The notes beneath the pieces were generated by a model. It was not told where the DNA came from, did not search any database, and saw only the letters and a program-made list of their open reading frames with translations. This document shows positions 8,917 to 16,287 of a stretch of 64,000 nt of DNA, piece by piece. Both the position numbers and the translations under genes were made by a program. This stretch comes from Streptomyces orinoci (GTDB lineage: Bacteria > Actinomycetota > Actinomycetes > Streptomycetales > Streptomycetaceae). The stretch spans positions 4,282-68,281 of the forward strand of contig NZ_PHNC01000042.1 in NCBI RefSeq assembly GCF_003121295.1, in the 5' to 3' direction. Each line of letters begins with the position of its first letter. The first letter of the stretch is position 1.

Positions 8917-9309
8917 TCAGCGGGCGCTGCCGAGGTTCCGGTCGGCGTCGGTGCCTTCGAGCATGAGGGTGGTCTCCTCGATGCGGCGGAAGCGGCCGTC
9001 AGGGGCGAACTCGCCGAAGAGGTAGACCTCCATGCGGACGGTGGAACCGTCGGTCTTGATGACCTCCATCGTGTGGCGGTCGGCGTAGCGGTCGCCGGAG
9101 AAGAGCTCGTCGTGGACCTCGACCGAGCCGCCGGCGACGACCGTGCGCAGGTGGGCGATGTGGGCGAGGAACTCGGTGCGGTTGTCCCAGCTTCCGTCGG
9201 TGCGCTGGCGGTAGTCGGGGGCGAAGTGCCGGTCGGCGGCCTCGTCGAGGCCGAGGCCCGGGGTGAGGAGCAGGTCGGTGAGGGCGGTGCGGACGTCGGT
9301 GCGGTTCAT
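8917..9309 (-). CDS. SnoaL/NTF2-like protein
   Basis: A 130-residue protein with the cone-shaped NTF2-like pattern: RTALTDLLLTPGLGLDEA, HFAPDYRQRTDG, FLAHIAHLRT, then beta strands ending in RMEVYLFGEFAPDGRFRRIEE. The ATG at 9309 follows AAGGAA by five bases. It is the first gene of a leftward pair with the flavin monooxygenase (100-base gap) and is divergent from the MarR gene, whose paired palindromes lie in the gap. Such proteins act as cyclases, isomerases or small-molecule binders; the exact activity is not visible here. Confidence 0.75.
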   Translation of the reverse strand: MNRTDVRTALTDLLLTPGLGLDEAADRHFAPDYRQRTDGSWDNRTEFLAHIAHLRTVVAGGSVEVHDELFSGDRYADRHTMEVIKTDGSTVRMEVYLFGEFAPDGRFRRIEETTLMLEGTDADRNLGSAR

Positions 9310-9363
9310 GGGGATTCCTTCGGTTGAATGCGGGAGTGATCCGCCGTACATCGGATCAAAGAT

Positions 9364-9380
9364 GCGTGCCTTGAGCACGC
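9364..9380. promoter_or_regulatory. Probable MarR operator, site A
   Basis: Inverted repeat GCGTGC-ctt​ga-GCACGC with six-base arms, 36 bases (centre to centre) from site B, which has the same GCGTGC/GCACGC half-sites. Confidence 0.5.
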
Positions 9381-9398
9381 TTATTACCGTACAGGAAA

Positions 9399-9417
9399 AG
9401 CGTGCGCTGCGCACGCT
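9399..9417. promoter_or_regulatory. Probable MarR operator, site B
   Basis: Perfect inverted repeat with nine-base arms, AGCGTGCGC-T-GCGCACGCT, ending 11 bases before the MarR start codon. Binding here would block transcription or initiation of the marR gene. Confidence 0.65.
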
Positions 9418-9428
9418 AATCTGGAGGG

Positions 9429-9884
9429 GTGAAGAACTCGACGGGACACGACATCGCCGATGCACTGGGCCTGCTCCTGCGGCGGAGCACCCGCGCCCGC
9501 CTCTACACCCGGCTGACCGAGGGACTGGGGGAAGCGGTCGACGACCTCACCTACCCGGTCCTCAGCGGCCTGGCCCGGACCGGGACGTGCAGCGCCGCCG
9601 ACCTGGGCCGCGAGATCGGACTGGACCGCACCACCGTGACCCGCCGCGCCGACCGACTGGAACAGGCCGGCCTGCTCCAGCGCCAGCCCGACCCGGCCGA
9701 CGGCCGCGCGACCCTCCTCGCACTCACCGAACAGGGCCACAACATCGTGTCGGTCACCAGACAGCGACTGGCGGCCGGCATCGAGTCCTCACTCGCCACC
9801 TGGCCCCAAGAGGACGCCCAAGCCTTCGCACGCCAGCTACGCCGCTTCGTCGACGAGGGCCCGTTCACCGCCGAACCCCACTGA
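9429..9884 (+). CDS. MarR family transcriptional regulator
   Basis: A 151-residue MarR protein. The winged helix-turn-helix spans residues ~45-105: LSGLARTGTCSAADLGREIG, LDRTTVTRRADRLEQAGLL and the wing RQPDPADGRATLLALTEQG. The GTG start at 9429 has GGAGG immediately upstream (very short spacing). Two palindromes in the divergent promoter region indicate that it controls itself and the SnoaL/flavin-monooxygenase pair, presumably responding to a phenolic ligand. Confidence 0.87.
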   Translation: MKNSTGHDIADALGLLLRRSTRARLYTRLTEGLGEAVDDLTYPVLSGLARTGTCSAADLGREIGLDRTTVTRRADRLEQAGLLQRQPDPADGRATLLALTEQGHNIVSVTRQRLAAGIESSLATWPQEDAQAFARQLRRFVDEGPFTAEPH

Positions 9885-10053
9885 CAGCCACCGGCGCACC
9901 GGGCCGGCCGGTTCGGCGCGCAAGCTCAGCATTCATGCGCGATCCGGCGGTACTTCACGCCGGCAGGGACATGCGGTTGCCGTTCCCCTTGGGCACCTGC
10001 CCTGCAACGAGGACGACGCAGGTTCCTGTCGGCACCAAGGGATGGACGCAGCC

Positions 10054-10574
10054 CTACAGACCATCAATCCATCCCCCGACGTTGGGTAAGTGCTCTTCGG
10101 TGAACCACACGGTGCCCCGTCCATCGACGGTGACGGCATGCGGCCAGGCGGCCCGGCCGGGCAACGGGAACTCGGTGATCCGCCCATCGGAAGTGATCCG
10201 ATCGATCTGTCCGGCGCCGATCTCGGTGAACCACAGTGTTCCGTCGTGGCCTGCGGCGATCCCCGCCGGCCCTGCCGACTCGGTCGGCAGGAGGTGGACG
10301 GTGACCGCGCCGTCCATGTCGATCCGCCCGACGGTATTGCCCTGGTTGAGGGTGAACCACATCCCTCCGTCGTCACCGGCGGTGATCGCGGACGGGAACG
10401 CGCCTGTGACGGGGAGCGGGAACTCGATGATGCTGCCATCGACGGTGATCCGCCCGCTCCGGTCCGCCCGAGGAACCACAAGACGCCGTCCGGTCCCGTG
10501 GTAAGGGCATAGGGTTCGGCCGCGTGCTCGGCCACCGTGCGCTCTCCGATGGATACCTGGGGCACATGGTTCAA
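10054..10574 (-). pseudogene. vgb: Truncated, frameshifted virginiamycin B lyase
   Basis: Two minus-strand frames make up part of a Vgb-type seven-bladed propeller. The first carries AEPYALTTGPDGVLWFLGRT (from 10574). A one-base shift near 10465 leads into a second frame with repeated blades such as SAITAGDDGGMWFTLNQGNTVGRI, IAAGHDGTLWFTEIGAGQIDRI and AVTVDGRGTVWFTEEHLPNVGG. Vgb linearises streptogramin B depsipeptides by elimination. Intact enzymes are near 300 residues; here only about 170 codons remain and the last blades are missing. It lies directly downstream of a vat-like remnant on the same strand. Confidence 0.75.
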
Positions 10575-10589
10575 AGAGAGTCCCCCTGT

Positions 10590-11020
10590 CCATGCTCGGT
10601 GGCGATGCCTCGATGCCGACCGGGGTTCCGGCCATGATGGTGCGGGCGTGTTCGGTGACCAGGTCGGCGAGCCAGTCCCACCAGGCTGCCTACTGCAGCC
10701 GCTGGACGTCGGCGTCGTCGAAGCGCTGCCGGATCGGTCTGGCCGCGTTGCCGCCGACGATCGTGTAGGGCGGGACGTCGGCGGCGACCACGGCGCCAGC
10801 CGCGATGATGGCGCCGTCGCCGATCCATACGCCTGGCATGACGGTCACCCGGTACCCGAACCAGACATCGTTGCCGACCACTATGTCACCGCGGCTGGGC
10901 ATGGCGGTGACGATGTCCATTGCGGTGCTCGAAGTCCGTGGCGCCGTCCCAGAGGGCCCCGGCCATGTCCCCGTGCCGGTGACCTGGAAGTAGCGTTTCG
11001 CCCAGGGGCCCTCGACAGCG
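10590..11020 (-). pseudogene. vat: Streptogramin A acetyltransferase (Vat-like) remnant
   Basis: A left-handed beta-helix (hexapeptide) xenobiotic acetyltransferase core is readable from about 10920: GDIVVGNDVWFGYRVTVMPG, VWIGDGAIIAAGAVVAADVP and PYTIVGGNAARPIRQRF. Just after VQRLQ there is an in-frame TAG (10690), beyond which the Vat-like WWDWLADLVTEHAR continues. Upstream the frame shows WAKRYFQVTG... but the loop region around the catalytic His is deleted, so the gene is dead. Vat enzymes O-acetylate streptogramin A. The vgb remnant follows, making a recognisable decayed resistance pair. Confidence 0.65.
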
Positions 11021-11277
11021 GCATGGGGATGTCGACGCTCTCGGCGCGCAGCTGCTTCTCCTGGCCAAGACGGTTGTTATGGTCAACGGCTGTTTGCGGA
11101 ACGATGCGGCGCCACGGAGCCTTCCGCGGGCTTGGACCTGGCCAGCCACGGGCCGGTGAACACGGCGGTGGCCAAAGTGACGGTGCCGGCAGCGGGAAGG
11201 CGCTGTCGAGGCCGGCCTCGAAGGAGGCGGGAGCGCCGGAGCCGGCGACCAATGGCGCAGGGCACACGCCTGGTTGG

Positions 11278-11637
11278 TCAGGCCGGCGTGTGCCTCTGGC
11301 AGAGGGAGGTGCCCAGGGCCGTGATGATGTGCAGCACGGTGTTTCGATCGCGGTGGCTGGTGATGAGCCCGGCGTCGCGAAGGATGGCGGTGTGGCGGCT
11401 GGCGGTCGACAGGGGCGTCTTGGCGCGGCGGGCGAGTTCGCTGCTGGTGCACGTCCCTTTGGCGATGGTGCGCAGCACGCGTGCTCTGGTGGTGCCCAGC
11501 AGGGCGGCCAGCGGGTCCCCGTACGGACGGCTGAGGAGCTCGGTGGTGGCCATCCAGTTGAATGCGTGGTCGATTGTGTAGACCAGAACGGGTGTGAGGT
11601 CTTCGTCGATCAGTGTGGTGATGAGCTTGTTCCGCTT
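11278..11637 (-). pseudogene. C-terminal half of an ArsR-type regulator, cut by IS3
   Basis: The frame reads in from the IS edge (LITTLIDEDLTPVLVYTID) into GDPLAALLGTTRARVLRTI, then the winged helix SSELARRAKTPLSTASRHTA, ILRDAGLITSHRDRNTVLHI and the end CQRHTPA. This is the DNA-binding half of the same large ArsR-like family whose effector half is at 2625. The effector half of this copy is missing at the IS3 boundary (11638), so insertion and deletion removed it. An internal ATG at 11553 could still give a 91-residue free wHTH. Confidence 0.65.
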
Positions 11638-11661
11638 TGACGGACACCCTCGGTGTGGTGG

Positions 11662-12531
11662 TCAGGCCGCGAGAGCGGCTTCGTAGCCGGCGGGACTGCG
11701 ATGACCGAGACTGCTGTGCATCCTGCGGAGGTTGTACCAGCTCTCGATCCACTCAAAGATCGCGGCGCGCGCAGCCGCCCGGCTGGGCCAGGGCCGGTCG
11801 CAGGGAAGTTCGCTCTTCAGGGTGGCGAAGAACGACTCGGCGAGGGCATTGTCCCAGCACTGGCCGGTGCGGCCGACCGATAGCCGGATGCCGAACTCGC
11901 GGGCCGGCGAGGCGAATTCACGGCTGGTGTACTGACACCCGCGATCGGAATGGAAGATCATCCTGGATGCCGGGCGGCGCTGGGTGCAGGCCGCGCGCAG
12001 TGCGTCGGTGACCAGTTCGGTGCGCAGGTGGCCGGCGGTGGCCCAGCCGACGACGCGCCGGGAGGCGATGTCGATGACGGTGGCCAGGTAGAGCCAGCCT
12101 TCCTCGGTCGCGATGTAGGTGATGTCGCCGCACCAGCGTGTGTCGCTGGCCGGTCCGGGCTGGAAGTCGCGGGCCACGAGGTCAGGCCTGGCGGCTGCCT
12201 GCGGGTCGGGGATCGTGGTGCGGTGGTACCGCCTGGGGCAGCGGCCCTGCAGGCCGGCGGCCCTTATGAGCCGGGCGACACGCCTGCGGCCGCAGACGGT
12301 GCCCTCGTGCCGGAGGGCGGCGTGGACACGCGGGGCACCGTAAGTGCCGCGGGACATCTGGTGAACTTCGCTGATTTTCTCGGCGAGTTCCGCATCGCGG
12401 GCCGCGCGGGGGCCCAGGGTGCCGGTGCGGCGCGCACAGTAGGCGGCCCGGGCGACCTTGAGCAGTTCACAGGCGCGTTTGACGCTGTGACCTGCCTGCT
12501 TCTCCGCCTCGATGAACGGGTGCACGTTCAC
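11662..12531 (-). CDS. IS3-family transposase OrfB (rve integrase core)
   Basis: A 289-residue transposase. The HTH_21-like N-terminal part (VKRACELLKVARAAYCARR) precedes RGTYGAPRVHAALRHEG and the catalytic core: D in DTRWCGDITYIATEEGWLY, D in MIFHSDRGCQYTSREFA, and E in GQCWDNALAESFFATLKSEL. All three acidic residues are present. Its GTG start overlaps the orfA stop as GTGA, so it is either translationally coupled or made as an OrfAB fusion by -1 frameshifting as in other IS3 members. Probably functional. Confidence 0.88.
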   Translation of the reverse strand: MNVHPFIEAEKQAGHSVKRACELLKVARAAYCARRTGTLGPRAARDAELAEKISEVHQMSRGTYGAPRVHAALRHEGTVCGRRRVARLIRAAGLQGRCPRRYHRTTIPDPQAAARPDLVARDFQPGPASDTRWCGDITYIATEEGWLYLATVIDIASRRVVGWATAGHLRTELVTDALRAACTQRRPASRMIFHSDRGCQYTSREFASPAREFGIRLSVGRTGQCWDNALAESFFATLKSELPCDRPWPSRAAARAAIFEWIESWYNLRRMHSSLGHRSPAGYEAALAA

Positions 12532-12845
12532 CCGGTCTCCACAGCGAAGAAAGCCGTCGCACGCTTGAGAATCTCCACGTCCTCCCGAAGCCTGCGGTTC
12601 TCCCACCTCAGCCGGGCCAGTTCTTCCTTCTCGGCACTGGTCAGCCCGTCCCGCTCGCCAGCATCGTTCTGGGCCTGCTGGACCCAGAAGCGCACGGCGG
12701 TCTCTGTCAGGTCGAAGTCCTTGGCGACCTGGCCGACCGGCCGGTCGCCACGCCGGCAGAGCTCGACAACCTCGGCCCTGAACTCCGGCGTGAACGAGCG
12801 GCGAGGACGCGGCTTCTTCTTCCCCATGCTCTCCATGGTGGACAT
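12528..12845 (-). CDS. IS3-family transposase OrfA (HTH, leucine zipper)
   Basis: A 105-residue IS3 OrfA: RRSFTPEFRAEVVELCRRGD and VGQVAKDFDLTETAVRFWVQ form the helix-turn-helix, and EELARLRWENRRLREDVEIL is the typical leucine-zipper/oligomerisation helix. ATG codons at 12845 and 12836 are both possible; GGAAGG fits the second better. It binds the IS ends and is needed with OrfB for transposition. Confidence 0.85.
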   Translation of the reverse strand: MSTMESMGKKKPRPRRSFTPEFRAEVVELCRRGDRPVGQVAKDFDLTETAVRFWVQQAQNDAGERDGLTSAEKEELARLRWENRRLREDVEILKRATAFFAVETG

Positions 12846-12962
12846 CCTTCCGGGGCCAGAGCCCCTGATATCGGATGTCCGTCAAACCGAATCAAGCCCA
12901 CCCAACCACGGGATCAAACACGAATCAGAGGGCGAAACACTCAGTAAGAACCCACAGCTCTT

Positions 12963-13535
12963 CTACGCGGCGAAGCCGACGTTGGTGACGTACTCGTACT
13001 GGCCCCACTGCGAGCCCAGGTCCACGATCGTGTCGTCCCAGGCAGCATCAAGGCCCTGGTAGTCACCAGCCGCCCAGGAGCCAACGATGCGGTCCCAGCG
13101 GCGCACGTTCAGCGTCCGGTACTCCACCACCCGCTGCAGCGGCCGGGCGACCTGGGACTGATCGAGCGGGTGGATCTCCACCCGCGTCCCGCGGCCCTCA
13201 CGGTTCAGCCGCTTGAGGAGGTGGCGGGCGACGTTCTGCCGGCGCACCGCCCGGTACGCGGCGTCGATCCTGGCCAGGTTCGCCTTCGACGGCGACCGCT
13301 TACCCTCCAGCCATGCCTTCAGCGTCCGGTCGGTGACCGTCAGCCCGGCGTCCTGTGCGGCCTGGCGGCTCTTGCCCGACCTCGTCAGGTAGTGCAGACG
13401 CGCTATCCAGCCGCGCTTGACGTCCACCGGGGTAGCGATGCCCCCGGCGAGCTCGTCGAGCTTGCGGGCGACGGCCTCACTGCCCTTGACGCCCCGCGCG
13501 CCGAACTTCCCGAAGTCGAGGTTCTTCCCCGGCAT
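12963..13535 (-). CDS. Tpg/Tpc-like probable telomere terminal protein
   Basis: A 190-residue basic protein. An HTH-like core (SRQAAQDAGLTVTDRTLKAW, then LEGKRSPSKANLARIDAAYR) is followed by AVRRQNVARHLLKRLNREGR and a C-terminal region with several aromatic residues. Size, the order 'HTH, R/A-rich helix, C-terminal domain' and position directly behind a Tap-like gene all fit Streptomyces terminal proteins (canonical Tpg is about 185 residues), although the sequence is not canonical Tpg. Such proteins are covalently attached to the 5' ends of linear replicons and prime end patching. Its ATG overlaps the Tap-like stop (TAATG), implying coupled translation. The function is inferred from architecture and context. 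Confidence 0.5.
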   Translation of the reverse strand: MPGKNLDFGKFGARGVKGSEAVARKLDELAGGIATPVDVKRGWIARLHYLTRSGKSRQAAQDAGLTVTDRTLKAWLEGKRSPSKANLARIDAAYRAVRRQNVARHLLKRLNREGRGTRVEIHPLDQSQVARPLQRVVEYRTLNVRRWDRIVGSWAAGDYQGLDAAWDDTIVDLGSQWGQYEYVTNVGFAA

Positions 13536-15187
13536 TACCCCTCCTCCCCTTCCGTCCCTGTGTGCTCAGTGGCGTCGATCCCGGCGGTGTAGGTGTCCTT
13601 GACCTTCACCTCGGTAACGCCCCGGCCTTCAGGGAAGACACCGCGCCAGTCGCCGATGACGTGGAGTTCGTCGGTGCCCATCGCGCGCACGACCGTCAGG
13701 CCCTCGTCATGGGCCTTGAGCGCCTTCAACCACAGGTTGGAGAACGCCTGCGAGCGGATGATGTGCATCCAGTCCGGGCGGTACAGCTCCCTGTTATAGT
13801 TCGACTCCCCCATCGTCGAAACGAACTTCGAGTACATCGCCTTCACATACTCCAAAGTGACCTCATCGCCCTCGGCGATCGCGGTGTCGCGGGCATCCTT
13901 CAGGGCGATGCGGAACTTCTCCAGCAGATTCTCCGTGGCACCGGAGGTGTAGGACTCGTGAATCTCCGGCGGCGCGCACAACCCGTACTTCGGGCCCGAC
14001 AGGCGCAGCAGGAGGCGCAAGGTCGGCTCAGTCACCCACAGCGGGCCTGGCTCGTCCCGCTGGCCGATCGGGTTGGGCAGAACCGCCTCGTGCTCCCAGA
14101 CGGGCGGGGTGATCAGATGGACACCGGCGCGGCGGCGGTCGTGAGGAAGGCCGGCGGAGTGCTCCAGCTGGCCGAGAGGGAGGTGGGTTTTGAGGGCGGA
14201 AAGGTAGGCACCGTTGATGTCCAGCGCGGTCACCTCGTGACGGCCGGGCGGGAGTTCGTGGCGGGTCCACTTGGGGCGGGCCTCCCAGATCTCGTCCGCA
14301 CCGCGGGAAGTCCGCTTCTTCAGGATGTCGGGAATCCAGGGGTGGGCGATCACGTCGTAGCGGGCGCCCTTGCGGGTCTCGTCCAGCAGCCGCATCGCAT
14401 CCGGGATCGCCCGCTTCAGCAGCATGGCCGTCGCCGCCTCAACGTCACCATGGTGCTCGGCCAGCGCGGCCTTGACCGCCTCGCTGATCAAGTCGGCGGG
14501 GCCGGACGGCTCCTGAAACGCACGCCGGGACAGGCCCTGGGAACGCCCGGAAGGACGCGCCGACGTACGCGGGGTGCGCGACGCCGGCTTCCCGACCGGA
14601 ACGGCCTCGGGCCGAGCGGGCGCTGTGGCGGGCTGGGCAGGCGGCGCGGCAACGGTGGCCTGACAGTCGGCCGCATCCAGGTGCTGGGCGAAGCCCGCCA
14701 CCCGAGTCCCAGCCGGATACCCACACAACACACACGGCTCGGGCACCGCGAGCACCTCCTCCGCCTCGTCACCCTCACCGGGCGCCGGGGCGGAAGACGC
14801 AAGAACCTCCGCTGCAGCACCGGCCTGCCTCACAGCCGACCCGGCAACAGACGGCACCGCCGGGGCGGCGTCGGTGCCGGTGCCAGTATCGATGCCAGCA
14901 CCAGAGGCGGTGCCGGCGCCAGTGCCGGTGGCAGTATCAGTGCCGGTGGTGAATTTGGCGGCCAGACCGTCCAGCAGGTACGCGTACTTGGCCCGCACCT
15001 CACCGACCGGATCCCGGCCGGACTCCCACCCGGCAACCGTGGACGGACTCACCCCCAGTGCCCGGGCCACCTGGGCCTTGGACAACCGCGCCCGCTCCCG
15101 CAGCTCCCGGCGGACCTGGAGAGAGGGGAGTTCGGCTTCCGGGCCTACGCCTGCGAGCAGCGAGTCGATCGCGTCGAAGCCGCTCAC
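13535..15187 (-). CDS. Tap/Tac-like telomere-associated protein with degenerate protein-primed polymerase motifs
   Basis: A 550-residue protein. Residues ~26-70 are an XRE-type helix-turn-helix (SKAQVARALGVSPSTVAGWE). Ala/Pro/Thr-rich linkers follow, enclosing a C2HC zinc-finger-like motif (CVLCGYP, 13 residues, H, 5 residues, C). The C-terminal ~310 residues resemble the palm of family B protein-primed DNA polymerases: motif A-like LDINGAYLSALKTHLPLG (about residue 322; phi29 polymerase has DVNSLYP), motif B-like YVKAMYSKFVSTMGES, and a motif C position that reads MGTDELHVIG instead of CDTDS, so one catalytic Asp is missing. Tap recruits terminal protein to Streptomyces telomeric overhangs; this gene and its partner look like a non-canonical version. 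GTG start overlaps the upstream stop (GTGA). Confidence 0.55.
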   Translation of the reverse strand: MSGFDAIDSLLAGVGPEAELPSLQVRRELRERARLSKAQVARALGVSPSTVAGWESGRDPVGEVRAKYAYLLDGLAAKFTTGTDTATGTGAGTASGAGIDTGTGTDAAPAVPSVAGSAVRQAGAAAEVLASSAPAPGEGDEAEEVLAVPEPCVLCGYPAGTRVAGFAQHLDAADCQATVAAPPAQPATAPARPEAVPVGKPASRTPRTSARPSGRSQGLSRRAFQEPSGPADLISEAVKAALAEHHGDVEAATAMLLKRAIPDAMRLLDETRKGARYDVIAHPWIPDILKKRTSRGADEIWEARPKWTRHELPPGRHEVTALDINGAYLSALKTHLPLGQLEHSAGLPHDRRRAGVHLITPPVWEHEAVLPNPIGQRDEPGPLWVTEPTLRLLLRLSGPKYGLCAPPEIHESYTSGATENLLEKFRIALKDARDTAIAEGDEVTLEYVKAMYSKFVSTMGESNYNRELYRPDWMHIIRSQAFSNLWLKALKAHDEGLTVVRAMGTDELHVIGDWRGVFPEGRGVTEVKVKDTYTAGIDATEHTGTEGEEG

Positions 15188-15471
15188 CGGGCCACTCCCT
15201 TCCCGGCGCCTGCGGTACGGCGCCGAGCGGCGGGCAGCGCCTCGCACGCCCGGGTCGGACCCGCCAGCAAATCCAGCGCAGCAATCTCGTAGTGCCCGGC
15301 CAGAACATCGACATCACGCAAAGTCCATGACGTAGCCCCGGACTGCCGACGCGAAACCTGCGTCTGCGTCAACCCAAGCACCCCAGCAAGCACCCGCTGC
15401 GAATCACCCGTCGCCTGCATCAACGCAGCCACCGCCAACCGCAACGACTCCTCCAAACCCAAACCCACCAC
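15184..15471 (-). CDS. Small XRE-like HTH protein heading the telomere operon
   Basis: A 95-residue protein with one helix-turn-helix: DSQRVLAGVLGLTQTQVSRR, then QSGATSWTLRDVDVLAGHYE, the pattern of phage-repressor-like XRE domains. GTG start near 15471. Its stop overlaps the start of the Tap-like gene, so the three genes form one coupled operon. It probably regulates the operon or helps the next protein bind DNA. Confidence 0.65.
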   Translation of the reverse strand: MVGLGLEESLRLAVAALMQATGDSQRVLAGVLGLTQTQVSRRQSGATSWTLRDVDVLAGHYEIAALDLLAGPTRACEALPAARRRTAGAGKGVAR

Positions 15472-15687
15472 CCCACCCTATCCGAGAGCGATGCAAATAA
15501 CGCATCACACTGGCGGGTCAGATCACAGAAATGCGCCTGCCGACTGACCACCACACCAACAGGACACGGAACTCCCGACAAGGCCCCGCATCCCATCCCG
15601 ACCAGCAGCCAGCACTCCGAGCCCCGCACCCCGAAGGCGACTGGACACAAAAACGCCCAGCTGAAGAAGGACACGAAGGAGCCGGCC

Positions 15688-16060
15688 ATGGAGCGTGACG
15701 GTGCTCAAACGTTGCATGGTCCACTGGGTGAAGCAGCTGGGACGGACCCGGCGGCTCTCGTCGGGGTGATCAGCGACCAGAAGACCGTGCACCGTGTTCC
15801 GTACCGCACCTTCTGCCGGGCGCTCGGGGATTCGGAAGCCTGGTTCCACACGTGGCGGCGCCGTCCGTTCCAGCCGACGCAACACGAGATCAGGCGGGTC
15901 GGCCTCGGCCGAGAGGGTCCGCTGTTTCTTCGACCACTGGGGCCGGACGGGCCATGATGTCGGCAACATCTGCCAGCCCCTCCTCGCACAAGTCCAGCGT
16001 GATCCTCGGGTGAGCCGTAGTACGGCGCACGTTCGACGCCGTCGCGCCCGACATGTTGTG
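15688..16060. pseudogene. IS3-type orfB remnants in both orientations
   Basis: On the plus strand an ATG at 15688 with AAGGAG upstream opens a frame containing VISDQKTVHRVPYRTFCRAL and GDSEAWFHTWRRRPFQPTQ, the N-terminal part of an IS3 OrfB (the 'CRALGVSxSWFYxWR' region); a +1 shift continues as ERVRCFFDHWG. On the minus strand, 16045-15950 reads PRITLDLCEEGLADVADIMA, the OrfB segment that should come next. The remnant thus seems to have an internal inversion as well as frameshifts. Confidence 0.5.
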
Positions 16061-16287
16061 GTGGGGCGGCATGACGCAGGTCGGCACCGGAGCATCTCCC
16101 CAGGTCTCACAAGCGGGGCGCCCCAAGAGGCCGTTGACAATGGGGCCATGCCGCCGGCATCGAAATCCCCGGCGACGAGCACGGCTGCCGCTGGGCTCCG
16201 TCCCGGCCCAGCCTCTTTGTGGGGCCCTGGCCCCGCCCTGGGGCCAAGCCCCGCCAGACCTGTGGAACGGGCCTGTCCGGTGGGCCG

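Larger units (their letters stand above)
11638..12884 (-). mobile_element. IS3-family insertion sequence, apparently complete
   Basis: About 1.25 kb bounded by inverted repeats TGACGGACACCC (11638-11649) and GGATGTCCGTCA (12873-12884), which differ at one base and may extend by one or two T/A outward. It carries orfA and orfB in the standard order with an intact DDE set. No clear target duplication is visible next to the ends, consistent with a later deletion that removed the front of the interrupted regulator. Confidence 0.8.

Noticed and set aside
12500..12560. Programmed frameshift site of the IS3 orfA/orfB junction as a novel signal
   Set aside because: -1 frameshifting or GTGA coupling is standard in IS3 elements; nothing unusual is visible.
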